NCBI RefSeq assembly: GCF_016679925.1
Contig: NZ_JAEQBW010000002.1
Location: forward strand, 372,001-436,000
Direction of reading: 5' to 3'
Source of the DNA: Marivirga aurantiaca
GTDB lineage: Bacteria > Bacteroidota > Bacteroidia > Cytophagales > Cyclobacteriaceae
DNA: 64,000 bases
Below the pieces are notes generated by a model that saw only the letters and a program-made list of their open reading frames with translations, was not told the origin of the DNA and made no database searches. The stretch's first letter is position 1. Each line of letters opens with the position of its first letter. Below are positions 54,101 to 61,891 of this stretch, in pieces. A program made the translations under genes and the position numbers.

Positions 54101-55816
54101 GCCACTTATTATATTTATAAGGGGATAGAGTTGCTCAATACATTGGAAGGGACAGGAGCAAGTGTTTCAGCAGAAATAGCAGCGGATTATCTTAGTTCAG
54201 GAGATAATGAATTAACGATAAAAGCCTCCAATTCAGGTTGTGATACCTTGGAAGTAGCAAGTTTCAATGCTTTTATGGATTCATCACTTGATCTTAATAG
54301 GGCTGTGAGTGGTTCTTCAGTTTGTAGTGGGGTGGAAATGGCTCCTTACTCGGTAGCTACAGAAGTGGGAGTGAGCTATTATTTAACCAATAGCACAGAT
54401 ACATTAGCTATTTTGGAAGGTAACGGTGGTGTTATTGATGGAACAATAACCGTTAGTTTATTAAGTGCCGGAACCAATACTATTAGCATATTAGCTCAGA
54501 AAGAGGGATGTGAAAGTGGAACATTAACAAGTGAAATAGAAATTATAGTTGATGATTTGGCTATCGACCAATCTATCGCCTACTTTGGATCCACAATTTG
54601 TGAGAATAGTGAAGCATCTTTTTCTATTAATACTCAAAATGGAATTACTTATGAAATATATGATGGTACCAAAAAAGTACTCACATTAAATGGAAATGGA
54701 GAAACCATCGCTAGTGCTATACCGAGGGATTTCTTAGGTATAGGAGAAAATAGCTTTACAATAAAAGCCAATTATGGTGAATGTGAGGAATTTACATTTA
54801 CTGAGGCCTTAGTTATCAATATTCAGAAGAGCATCAATACTGCCTTAAATGTGAGTGCGGAAGATATTTGTTCTGGTGGAACAGCACAAATAGTTATTTC
54901 CAATACGGAGATTGATAATACTTACTGGTTAATTCAGCAGTCAGATACTTTATCAGGTAAATCGGGTACAACTTCAGGTGAATTAACTTTTGAGGTAGGT
55001 GCAGAGTTGTTATCTATAGGTGAAAATCAATTAGAAATTGGAATTTCCAATGAACTGTGTGGTGCATTTACATCTGATCAGTCGATAAATATTTCAGTTT
55101 ATGAACAAGCAAATATTTATGGCCTGGAAAATTCCATAATTTGTAAAGGAGAGTCTTTGGCTATTGAGGTTCAAAGCAATTTCACATTAAGTAATTACCA
55201 ATTAACGGTGAATGATGAGGTGGTTCATGAAAATTCTACTGGACTGTTTAATATATCTCCTGAGGAATCGACTACTTATGAGGTGAAAGGTATCTCCAGT
55301 AATGGTTGTACATCCAATGTCCTTGGTTTTTCCGTAACTGTAGAAGATTTGGCAACGCCTGAGATTGAGGTTTCCGGAAACATCCTACAGTCATCAGTTG
55401 AGGCCAATTCTTACCAATGGTATAAAAATGGTGAGTTACTTTCTGGAGAAAATAATTCTATATTAATAGTAAACGAAAGTGGAAATTATTCCGTAGAAAT
55501 TTCTAATGGGGTGTGTACAAAAATAAGTGAGAGTTACATTTTTGAGGAAGAAGTTCTTTCAAATGCAGAGAAACTAGAGGCTATTTTAAATATTTATCCG
55601 AACCCTGTTGAGAAGGATTTAACGATAGAATTTGCGGATAAGGAATTGAATCAATTGAAAATAGCTATATTTACATTATCTGGCCAATTTATTAATGAAC
55701 ATAAAGTGAAGAGGTCAGGTGAAAAAGTTGATATGAGTGGGTTAAAAAGAGGAACTTATCTTATACAGATAATTACTGAGAAGGGAACCTTGACCCAGAG
55801 GGTTATTAAGAAATAA
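51179..55816 (+). CDS. Large T9SS-secreted surface protein with Ig-like repeats
   Basis: 1,545 residues from the ATG at 51179, which starts a clean signal peptide (MKRFLLIVIFF, ending VDVFAS). The frame extends 27 bases upstream without adding anything recognisable. The first 600 residues are Gly/Thr/Asn-rich beta strands, like adhesin beta-helices. A middle domain follows (about 600-940, GFHIIGFPASNV, GWNSIANPYPAPTDW). Five Ig-like repeats of about 91 residues start near 954, 1045, 1139, 1229 and 1320, each with a cysteine near its start and one near its end. The C-terminus (about 1465-1545, NIYPNPVEKDLTIEF to RGTYLIQIIT) is a type A T9SS sorting domain. It is probably an adhesin or gliding-related surface protein; the ligand is unknown. 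Confidence 0.92.
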   Translation: MKRFLLIVIFFGYLGVDVFASNFVAVQNGAWADGATWGNASPGTVNIDFPGEGDDVYTNGFIVTTSSTQNCRDLFIQYDVAGGLTFSSGLMIVGGSIIGWDGAEFGFPTAITANVLSGTSQFRFTGTGIGLSDDASLWIFNNEVIAYWNNNAPISTAQALFGIGNNGTIDSNGFDNSVIQFNNLTVISGTLSISGSVSALEVGNNFVVQTNGTVLSNVPVYGVSGSSSLLNTLNINGILEMRTSGAYVNSNNFTLGSASVFSTAFNGADQTQGWWFQSSAPSAFNMNTGSTVIYSANSSQDIWATTYSNLEIRSGGSSVNKTLTGAGNLVIGGEFLISQNSVTFISENTNPITFQGDVTNNGTWTTTQRIDFLGTADQAISGNNSITFGEEVRINKTSGTVSMNLVDQTINSDLRIISGTFAPLARTVLLSGNIINDGTIQATTNGTGGFIFNGTTVISGAGTTQFRNLTIDNGATLTASADIPISITTNFTNNGTFNNNSGTLAFEGTGTKSIGGSSATTLFNVNVTGGTAQVTGADIRLANILTLSSGTTFDADGSGSGVFTLLSSSTRDAAIATIPADATFSGNITVQRAIYTVNGDNKGFHIIGFPASNVSVADLQNELAITGVFTGSSTGTGFDTNPSLYAYDENAGASLTLNERYVAFPSSSNTETFTVGEGYHLYTYPGAAPVTVDGRGVLHTGNFSQALTFTGTDPDAGWNSIANPYPAPTDWSQWVNSGIEASTAHIYNTSTGAYIAYDGSGEQLIPQGQGFFVRATSGGGSVSATEATKVTGSTPTYYRQSTPLERFEIVLLKDTIEDIGIVAFNENATDSYEATYDATRLLNTFETLSTLSSDGRKLKVNRLGKSSEENSCSRSIYLSLEQMVNEKDYQLIFRDIDHLPGYSFKLIDHFLGESTIVENGKAITFNVTSDAASKGSTRFELVLETNQPQAVSVADVTTCFESSATFEIEQTESFATYYIYKGIELLNTLEGTGASVSAEIAADYLSSGDNELTIKASNSGCDTLEVASFNAFMDSSLDLNRAVSGSSVCSGVEMAPYSVATEVGVSYYLTNSTDTLAILEGNGGVIDGTITVSLLSAGTNTISILAQKEGCESGTLTSEIEIIVDDLAIDQSIAYFGSTICENSEASFSINTQNGITYEIYDGTKKVLTLNGNGETIASAIPRDFLGIGENSFTIKANYGECEEFTFTEALVINIQKSINTALNVSAEDICSGGTAQIVISNTEIDNTYWLIQQSDTLSGKSGTTSGELTFEVGAELLSIGENQLEIGISNELCGAFTSDQSINISVYEQANIYGLENSIICKGESLAIEVQSNFTLSNYQLTVNDEVVHENSTGLFNISPEESTTYEVKGISSNGCTSNVLGFSVTVEDLATPEIEVSGNILQSSVEANSYQWYKNGELLSGENNSILIVNESGNYSVEISNGVCTKISESYIFEEEVLSNAEKLEAILNIYPNPVEKDLTIEFADKELNQLKIAIFTLSGQFINEHKVKRSGEKVDMSGLKRGTYLIQIITEKGTLTQRVIKK

Positions 55817-55832
55817 TATAGGGAACAATAGT

Positions 55833-56027
55833 ATGAATAAGTTATTTGGGAAAACATTTCTGATCGCACTTTGTGTGATAGGTTTTACCGTTACAGGAAA
55901 TGCTCAACCGGGGCCGCCCCCACCTCCGGATGAAAATCCTGTACCCATTACAGGAATTGAATTTTTGATTGCTGCAGGAGCAGCTTTCGGAGCCAAGAAA
56001 GTATATGATAAAAGAAAAGCTAAATAG
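55833..56027 (+). CDS. PID-CTERM-like small exported protein
   Basis: 64 residues. A signal peptide (about 1-24, ending TVTGNAQ) is followed by a proline-rich spacer (PGPPPPPDENPVPI) and a C-terminal hydrophobic helix with basic end (EFLIAAGAAFGAKKVYDKRK). This matches the PID-CTERM protein-sorting type of Bacteroidota: a Pro/Ile/Gly motif, a LIAAGxxxGxKK helix, and a basic tail. The residue after the Pro-Ile is Thr instead of the usual Asp. It lies 16 bases after the T9SS protein stop, so both are probably on one transcript. The sorting partner is not in the window. Function unknown. Confidence 0.75.
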   Translation: MNKLFGKTFLIALCVIGFTVTGNAQPGPPPPPDENPVPITGIEFLIAAGAAFGAKKVYDKRKAK

Positions 56028-56055
56028 GCTTTGGAATAGAAGGTTTATAAGTAGG

Positions 56056-56084
56056 ATCCGGTCATTCAAATGACCGGATTTTTT
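56056..56084 (+). terminator. Terminator of the T9SS/PID-CTERM transcript
   Basis: Perfect 11-bp arms ATCCGGTCATT (56056-56066) and AATGACCGGAT (56069-56079) are followed by five T. The T-run and stem are strong. Confidence 0.93.
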
Positions 56085-56085
56085 A

Positions 56086-56490
56086 ATGTGGTTCCAGACC
56101 GTTAGATGGATCACTAATTCTTTGTTTCTCAGCCGTGTTTCGTGTCTCACGAAACACCTAAATTTCTACTTAGAATCGAAATTTTTTGCGCCTGTTTTCC
56201 ACAAATGCTTTGGAATAATAGGTATGTATCCCGCTCGTTTTTGGGGACACAAAACGAGGGCAAACAGAGAGGGAATTGGCTATTCTTGGCCAGGACGATT
56301 CCAAACCGTCCGATTGGACCCCAAACAAAACCCGAAAACGAAAGCCAACAGATTACTTTACATCAATCCGTTAACACGGAATAAAATGTTCGAAATAACC
56401 AGTGGAAGCAAAGCCCGGTGCTGACCTATGGTCTGACCTAGTTATTTGATTTCAAACACACATCCCGGCTCAGAGGAGCGACATGCTCTC
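56086..56490. other. Hairpin-rich non-coding island between convergent genes
   Basis: No convincing gene lies here, although frames of about 80-110 codons are open. Stems, left to right: GTGTTTCGTG/CACGAAACAC with loop TCT (56135-56157), AAATTTC/GAAATTT (56160-56184), CTCGTTTT/AAAACGAG (56234-56258), GGACG/CGTCC (56293-56311), and a weak GAGC/GCTC near 56474. A hand count of 56101-56460 gives about 42 percent G+C, which looks higher than the other intergenic stretches. It could be a cluster of REP-type repeats or a structured RNA. Confidence 0.5.
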
Positions 56491-56496
56491 CATGTA

Positions 56497-57729
56497 TTAA
56501 TAAAAGAACATATAACTAATTAATATGGAGGCAATAATTCCTACTGCATCAGCAATTAGCCCACAGGTAACAGCATAACGGGTATGCTTAATATTAACTG
56601 CCCCAAAATAAACTGCCAATACATAAAAGGTAGTTTCAGTAGAGCCTTGCATTACACTTACTAATCGACCCACAAAAGAATCTGCTCCGTAGGTTTCCAT
56701 TGCGTCCACCATCATTCCCCTGGCCCCACTGCCACTCAGGGGCTTCATTAAGGCTGTTGGTATAGAGGGCACGAAATCCGTATTGACACCCAGAAAACCG
56801 AAAAAGCTTTCGAGACCTGCTTTTACCAGTTCCATTGCACCGGAAGCCCTGAACACCCCAATAGCAATCAGGATGGCTACCAAATAAGGTATTATGGTAA
56901 CAGCATATTTAAAGCCTTCTTTCGCTCCTTCAATAAAAGATTCATATACATTTACTTTCTTTCGATAGGCCATTATAATGAATGAAACAATAATGGCAAA
57001 AATGATAAAATTGGCTATGGCTGAGGATATGGGCCCCACTTCCGATTGGCTCAAACTTGTAAAATACCAAATGACACCTGCAATCATTAAACTCACCAAT
57101 CCCAGTGACAATAAAATCTGTTTATTAAAGAAATTGATTCTTTGAATAAATCCAACTGCTAAAAGTCCGGCCAATGTAGAGAAGAAAGTAGTGAGTAGAA
57201 TGGGTATAAAAATATCTGAGGGATCAGCTGCGCCCAACTGTGCCCGATAAACCATGATGCTAATAGGAATAATTGTTAAGCCGGAAGTATTTAAAACCAA
57301 AAACATAATCTGGGCATTACTGGCTGTATCTTTTTGTGGATTTAGTTCCTGCAGGCTATGCATAGCTTTTATTCCCAGTGGGGTAGCAGCATTGTCCAGC
57401 CCCAACATATTGGCAGAAATGTTCATTAACATGGCTCCCATGGCAGGGTGGTTCTTAGGTACTTCAGGAAATAATTTTGAAAACAAAGGTGAAGTAATAC
57501 GGGACAGCACAGCTACCATACCACCTTTTTCTCCAATTTTCATAATGCCCAACCACAAGGTCATTACTCCTGTGAGGCCCAGGGATATTTCAAAACCGGT
57601 TTTTGCCATATCAAAAGTGGCTTGGGTCAATGCAGGAAATATTTCCATATCTCCCATGAATATCCACTTGACCAAAGCAAACACAAAAGCGATGAGGAAG
57701 AAAGCAATCCAAATATAGTTTAAAACCAT
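56497..57729 (-). CDS. SpmA-SpmB fused membrane protein (nucleoside-recognition Gate domains)
   Basis: 410 residues. The first half (about 1-200) is SpmA-like: GDMEIFPALTQATFDMAKTGFEISLGL, GLDNAATPLGIKAM. The second half (about 230-410) is SpmB-like: YESFIEGAKEGFKYAVTIIPYLV, MVDAMETYGADSFVGRLVSVMQGSTETTFY. About ten membrane helices are present. In endospore formers the two are separate spore maturation genes, but fused versions occur in non-spore bacteria and the role there is unknown. Transport is a plausible guess because Gate domains also occur in nucleoside and other transporters. It is a single gene, convergent with the PID-CTERM unit. Confidence 0.85.
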   Translation of the reverse strand: MVLNYIWIAFFLIAFVFALVKWIFMGDMEIFPALTQATFDMAKTGFEISLGLTGVMTLWLGIMKIGEKGGMVAVLSRITSPLFSKLFPEVPKNHPAMGAMLMNISANMLGLDNAATPLGIKAMHSLQELNPQKDTASNAQIMFLVLNTSGLTIIPISIMVYRAQLGAADPSDIFIPILLTTFFSTLAGLLAVGFIQRINFFNKQILLSLGLVSLMIAGVIWYFTSLSQSEVGPISSAIANFIIFAIIVSFIIMAYRKKVNVYESFIEGAKEGFKYAVTIIPYLVAILIAIGVFRASGAMELVKAGLESFFGFLGVNTDFVPSIPTALMKPLSGSGARGMMVDAMETYGADSFVGRLVSVMQGSTETTFYVLAVYFGAVNIKHTRYAVTCGLIADAVGIIASILISYMFFY

Positions 57730-58026
57730 ACCCGCAATTAATAACTAAAATTAAGATTTTACAATCCGAGGACTATGATTATTTTCGCAGCACATTATTT
57801 ATCAGGTGGACTTTACCGTTTAGGATTACAGCTTTTCAGGTATTATTGTGTTTTATTTCCTCTTTACTGAAACTGTTGCTGACAAACATGAAATTATTGT
57901 TCAAGGTGACTAAAGGCAAGAAATAATTGTAAAAGGTCCCCATCGTTTTTAATGAGATTTTTTAGTATTTTGAAATTCTAAATAAAAAATGTTGCATTCT
58001 GGTAATTGAGGAAATATTAGATAAAG

Positions 58027-58752
58027 ATGGAAAAGGATAAACCCAGACTTGCCCGCTTAACAGCGATACTTACACATTTGCAATCCAGGAGAATTGTAAC
58101 TGCCAGGGAAATGGCAGAAAAGTATAGTGTGAGTATCAGAACTGTTTATAGGGATATCCGGACTTTGGAAAACTCAGGGATTCCTATCGTTACCGAAGAG
58201 GGAAAAGGTTATTCTATTCTGGAAGGCTATAAGCTGCCACCTGTTATGTTCACTGAGGAAGAAGCAAATGCCTTAATAACAGCTGAACATATCATTAATA
58301 AAAATAAGGATCAGTCTCTGGTAGAGCAGTATAAAAGTGCAATTACGAAGCTTAAATCAGTTTTAAAACATTCTCAAAAGGAGAAAACAGAACTATTGGA
58401 AGAGCGAATCCAAATCCGGAATAACATTGAAAATGAAAGAACAAGTAACTATTTAAGCAAACTTCAATCGGCTATAACCAACTATAGCATTCTTGAAGTA
58501 GATTATTTGTCACTGGAAAACCAAAGAAGTCAGAGAAGCATTGAGCCATTTGCCCTTTATTCCACTCAGGATAATTGGATTTTAATTGCTTTCTGTAGAT
58601 TGAGAAATGAATTTAGGGCATTCCGCTTGGATTGCTTTCAAAATATCCAAATCACAAATCATCAGTTCGAACCCCATAAAATTTCCCTTCAAGAGTACTT
58701 CAAACTATGTCTTGAAAAAAGTAGAGTTACCCCTGACATACCTTTGACATAA
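58027..58752 (+). CDS. YafY-type HTH and WYL-domain transcriptional regulator
   Basis: 241 residues. A helix-turn-helix (about 8-60, ARLTAILTHLQSRRIVTAREMAEKYSVSIRTVYRDIRTLE) is followed by a WYL domain (about 150-220), where YSTQDNWILIAFCRLRNEFRAFRLDCF is the usual core of the fold. WYL domains bind ligands or nucleic acid and turn the regulator on or off. A gene for an effector-binding-domain protein follows after 39 bases. In many genomes such pairs occur together, but here that partner is broken. Confidence 0.92.
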   Translation: MEKDKPRLARLTAILTHLQSRRIVTAREMAEKYSVSIRTVYRDIRTLENSGIPIVTEEGKGYSILEGYKLPPVMFTEEEANALITAEHIINKNKDQSLVEQYKSAITKLKSVLKHSQKEKTELLEERIQIRNNIENERTSNYLSKLQSAITNYSILEVDYLSLENQRSQRSIEPFALYSTQDNWILIAFCRLRNEFRAFRLDCFQNIQITNHQFEPHKISLQEYFKLCLEKSRVTPDIPLT

Positions 58753-58760
58753 GGAGCATT

Positions 58761-58768
58761 TACTTTTG
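58761..58768 (+). promoter_or_regulatory. Putative -7 element upstream of the broken effector-binding gene
   Basis: TACTTTTG matches TAnnTTTG, 23 bases before the ATG at 58792. A TTTG occurs upstream at 58743-58746, but at 14 bases the spacing is short. Confidence 0.35.
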
Positions 58769-58791
58769 CCTTACATATAAAACATAGAAAA

Positions 58792-59256
58792 ATGCAGACA
58801 GAGAAAATTGATGCTTTCAAAATTATTGGTATCTCAGTAAGAACCACTAACCAGAACGGACAATCAGGTAAGGACATTGGAGAGCTTTGGGATAAATTCA
58901 TGACTGAGAATATAGTGGGAAAGATCCCAAATAAAATTGACCAGACAGTTTATTCGATTTATACAAATTATGAGGGAGATCATACCATGCCTTATGATTG
59001 TATATTAGGTTGTAAAGTGAGTTCATTAAAAACTATTCCTGACGGGTTAATAGTGTAAGCATTTGACGGAGGCTTGTATACAAAATATATTTCCAAAGGT
59101 GACCTCACAAAAGGGGCAGTATTTGAAACCTGGACTGAAATATGGAATTCTGATTTAAACAGAGCATATACAGCAGATTTTGAGGTGTACGGAGAAAGAG
59201 CACAGGATTCCAACAATGCTGAGGTAGATATTTATATTGCTTTAAAGGGTGAGTGA
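58792..59256 (+). pseudogene. Effector-binding (GyrI-like/AraC-effector) domain protein, interrupted by an in-frame stop
   Basis: One reading frame of 155 codons runs from the ATG at 58792 to the final stop at 59254-59256, broken by a TAA at 59056-59058. The first part (88 residues, starting KIDAFKIIGISVRTTNQ) and the second part (AFDGGLYTKYISKGDLTKGAVFETWTEIW, ending YGERAQDSNNAEVDIYIALKG) together make a typical GyrI-like effector-binding domain. The stop falls in the GLIV-AFDGGLYT junction, in the middle of the fold. A single base change (for example AAA or CAA to TAA) explains it. No shift of frame is needed. It may bind the ligand of the upstream WYL regulator in intact relatives. A sequencing error is not excluded. 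Confidence 0.8.
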
Positions 59257-59355
59257 TTTATAGTAGCTTCACTTTTATTGAGAAAATAGAAATTTACTAA
59301 AAATAGTGTCCTATTATTTTAAATTTTGATTGGGTAGAAAAATGCATAAAGATAT

Positions 59356-59389
59356 AACGGCAGCATGGAAATACCGGCTGTCGTTCTTT
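59356..59389 (+). terminator. Possible terminator after the effector-binding pseudogene
   Basis: AACGGCAGC (59356-59364) pairs with GCTGTCGTT (59377-59385) with one G-T wobble and is followed by CTTTT. The T-run is short, so it is only a candidate. Confidence 0.4.
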
Positions 59390-59401
59390 TAAACAGTATC
59401 A

Positions 59402-59638
59402 TTAAAACTCCACAATTTCTCCCCAATCAGCATGCATTTCATCAAAACGCTTCATGACTTTTTGTAAAAAAACATCTGAAATCAATTCTTTCAGTGCGTT
59501 GGTACCTTCCACTTCATATTCATCTACTTTATAAGTTTGTTCGTAAAGTCCCAATTCAAATTTCACAAGGTATTTTTCATTCCACTGAAAAAGTGTGATT
59601 TTACAATGGTTATTCGGTATTTCTCCTATTATGCGCAT
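59402..59638 (-). CDS. Conserved small hypothetical protein
   Basis: 78 residues, no signal peptide or membrane helix. Strands (CKITLFQWNEKYLVKFELGLYEQTYKVDEYEV) precede a helix (TNALKELISDVFLQKVMKRFDEMHADWGEIVE). It looks like a complete small alpha-beta protein and I recall similar short hypotheticals in Cytophagales, but I assign no function. It follows the TPR gene by 48 bases on the same strand. Confidence 0.6.
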   Translation of the reverse strand: MRIIGEIPNNHCKITLFQWNEKYLVKFELGLYEQTYKVDEYEVEGTNALKELISDVFLQKVMKRFDEMHADWGEIVEF

Positions 59639-59686
59639 AATTTTTTCGTAAAGTTATTTTTTACTGGAAATGAGAGGCATACTTTA

Positions 59687-60007
59687 TCATTCCTCAAACT
59701 GAAAATTAGTATAAGCATTTTTTAATTCCTTTAAAGCATGATGCTCATTTAACTGTTGTGCCATTTCAATTCCTTTCTGATAAATTTTATCTGCTTTCTC
59801 TCTGTCAAAATGTTCAGCATACAGAGAGGCGGCATGATAGTAAGAGCCAATATAATCCTCATATTTCTCAAGCAATTCATCAAAAAACAATTTTGCTTTT
59901 TCAGGCTTTTCTTCCTTGTATTCTGTGGCTAAAGCATATAATAAGAAAGGATCATTTGGCGATTCTTTTCTAAATTGTTCCAATTGAGCAATCCGTTCTT
60001 TATTCAT
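59687..60007 (-). CDS. Small tetratricopeptide-repeat protein
   Basis: 106 residues from the ATG at 60007; the frame reaches 60019 only through a TTG, so the ATG is preferred. TPR-like pairs are visible: DPFLLYALATEYKEEKPEKAKLFFDELLEKYED, SYYHAASLYAEHFDREKADKIYQKGIEMAQ. Such short TPR proteins bind partners. The partner is unknown. It is transcribed away from etfB and is probably in one unit with the small gene at 59402. Confidence 0.8.
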   Translation of the reverse strand: MNKERIAQLEQFRKESPNDPFLLYALATEYKEEKPEKAKLFFDELLEKYEDYIGSYYHAASLYAEHFDREKADKIYQKGIEMAQQLNEHHALKELKNAYTNFQFEE

Positions 60008-60136
60008 TCCGCAATTCAATTTTTATTTTTTTTAATATTACTTAACTTCGGGCATCGATATGAGTTATTAATCTAACATCATTGCCAGATATTCATGTCA
60101 AACCTTACAATAAACTTTTAAAACATAGAGTAATAT

Positions 60137-60874
60137 ATGAAAATATTAGTTTGCATAACACACGTGCCGGACACAACTGCAAAGATTGCTTTTACGGACA
60201 ACAATAAAAAATTTGATGCCAATGGAGTACAGTTTATCATTGGGCCGTATGACGATTATGCCCTGGCAAGAGCAGTAGAACTAAAAGAATCAAGTGGTGG
60301 TACTTTAACAGTATTGAACATTGGGACTTCAGAAACAGAACCTACTATTAGAAAAGCTTTGGCCATTGGTGCCGATGATGCCATTCGCATCAATGCTGAA
60401 CCAACCGATTCCTTGTTCGTTGCAAAACAAATAGCAGTCCATGCCAAGGAGGCCAATTATGACCTCATCATGATGGGACGTGAGTCTATCGATTTTAATG
60501 GTGGAATGGTACATGGCATGGTTGGAGAATTATTGGGGATTCCTGCAATTTCTCCTGTAATGAAATTAGATATTGAAGGCGATAAAGCTACAATGGCTCG
60601 TGAGATTGAAGGTGGAAAGGAATATTTGGAGCTTTCCCTGCCGTTTATAGCAGGATGCCAGGAGCCTATTGCAGAATGGAAAATTCCTAACATGAGAGGT
60701 ATCATGTCTGCAAGGTCTAAAAAATTAGAAGTAATCGAGCCTGTAAGTGCCGATGTTGCAGGCCAGTTGGAGCAATATGAATTACCACCTGCAAAAGGAG
60801 CCGTAAAAATGATTGATGCCGATAATGTGGAAGAATTGGTGAAATTATTAAAAAATGAGGCCAAGGTTATATAA
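60137..60874 (+). CDS. etfB: Electron transfer flavoprotein beta subunit
   Basis: 245 residues. It forms with EtfA a soluble FAD/AMP heterodimer that takes electrons from acyl-CoA dehydrogenases and passes them to the quinone pool. Family features are KILVCITHVPDTTAKI, GPYDDYALARAVELKES, the AMP-site loop MMGRESIDFNGGMVHGMVGELL and a C-terminal segment ending in VKLLKNEAKVI. It is followed after 47 bases by etfA and is probably the first gene of the unit. Confidence 0.95.
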   Translation: MKILVCITHVPDTTAKIAFTDNNKKFDANGVQFIIGPYDDYALARAVELKESSGGTLTVLNIGTSETEPTIRKALAIGADDAIRINAEPTDSLFVAKQIAVHAKEANYDLIMMGRESIDFNGGMVHGMVGELLGIPAISPVMKLDIEGDKATMAREIEGGKEYLELSLPFIAGCQEPIAEWKIPNMRGIMSARSKKLEVIEPVSADVAGQLEQYELPPAKGAVKMIDADNVEELVKLLKNEAKVI

Positions 60875-60921
60875 TTAATCAGGTTGAATAGGAATTATTT
60901 CAAAAAATTAAATAAAAAGAG

Positions 60922-61878
60922 ATGTCAATATTAGTTTTTATAGAGCACGCTGAAGGTGCCGTCAAAAAGTCCTCTTTAGAGGCAGTTTCATATGCGGCAG
61001 CCATGGAAGGAGATGTTACAGCCATTGCCATTGGTTCAATTGCTGAAGATGCGTTAAAAAGTGCAGGAAAGGCAGGAGCTTCCAAAGTTTTACATGTTAC
61101 GGATGAGAAATTGGAAAAAGGCATTATTCAGGCTTATGCTAACGTGATTAGCCAGGCGATGGAAAAAATAGGTGCTAATATTTTAGTGTTGGCCAAATCA
61201 TCCTTGGGTGATCCTGTTGCTGCAAGAGTTTCAGCCAAGTTAGATGCCGGCTTTGTCTCCAACATAGTGGATTTACCTGATACATCTTCCGGTTTCCAGG
61301 TGAAGAGGAGTATTTATACAGGTAAGGCATTTGCCAATGTTAACATTACCACCGAGAAGAAAATTTTAGGTATCAAGAAAAATGCAGTTGAATTGAAAGA
61401 AGATGGTGCCGATGCATCTGTTGAGAAATTTGCTGCCAACCTTTCTGATGCAGATTTCAATGTTAAAATTACATCGCAGGATAAAGCTACAGGAGAGGTC
61501 TTATTACCTGAAGCAGAAATTGTAGTTTCCGGAGGAAGAGGTATGAAAGGCCCTGAAAACTGGGGAATGATTGAAGAATTGGCCAAAACATTAGGTGCTG
61601 CCACAGGTTGTTCCAAACCGGTTTCTGATATGGGCTGGAGACCTCACCATGAGCACGTAGGACAAACAGGTGTAAAAGTGTCACCTCAATTATATGTAGC
61701 AGTAGGAATTTCCGGGGCCATTCAACATTTGGCAGGAGTAAACTCTTCCAAAAATATTCTCGTAATTAACAAAGATGCGGAAGCCCCATTTTTTTCGGCC
61801 GCAGATTATGGAATAGTAGGAGATGCATTTGAAGTAGTTCCTAAATTAACTGCAGCACTGAAAGCTGCACAAAATTAA
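60922..61878 (+). CDS. etfA: Electron transfer flavoprotein alpha subunit
   Basis: 318 residues. The N-terminal part (about 1-190) contacts EtfB. The FAD-binding part (about 195-318) shows VVSGGRGMKGPENWGMIEELA, GCSKPVSDMGWRPHHEHVGQTGVKVSP, YVAVGISGAIQHLAG and the NKDAEAPFFSAADYGIVGDAFEVVP loop. It passes electrons from acyl-CoA oxidation to the respiratory chain with EtfB. The bifunctional-nuclease-family gene starts 13 bases after it. Confidence 0.95.
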   Translation: MSILVFIEHAEGAVKKSSLEAVSYAAAMEGDVTAIAIGSIAEDALKSAGKAGASKVLHVTDEKLEKGIIQAYANVISQAMEKIGANILVLAKSSLGDPVAARVSAKLDAGFVSNIVDLPDTSSGFQVKRSIYTGKAFANVNITTEKKILGIKKNAVELKEDGADASVEKFAANLSDADFNVKITSQDKATGEVLLPEAEIVVSGGRGMKGPENWGMIEELAKTLGAATGCSKPVSDMGWRPHHEHVGQTGVKVSPQLYVAVGISGAIQHLAGVNSSKNILVINKDAEAPFFSAADYGIVGDAFEVVPKLTAALKAAQN

Positions 61879-61891
61879 TAGTGTAAGCAAA

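Noticed and set aside
56086-56424. Open frames of 112 and 80 codons on the plus strand
   Set aside because: They overlap several hairpins, have no recognisable domain, and both start within or just after the terminator region. I treat the stretch as non-coding.
59257-59401. A second small coding region between the pseudogene and the 59402 gene
   Set aside because: The stretch is short and AT-rich with only a weak hairpin; no start with a plausible product is seen.
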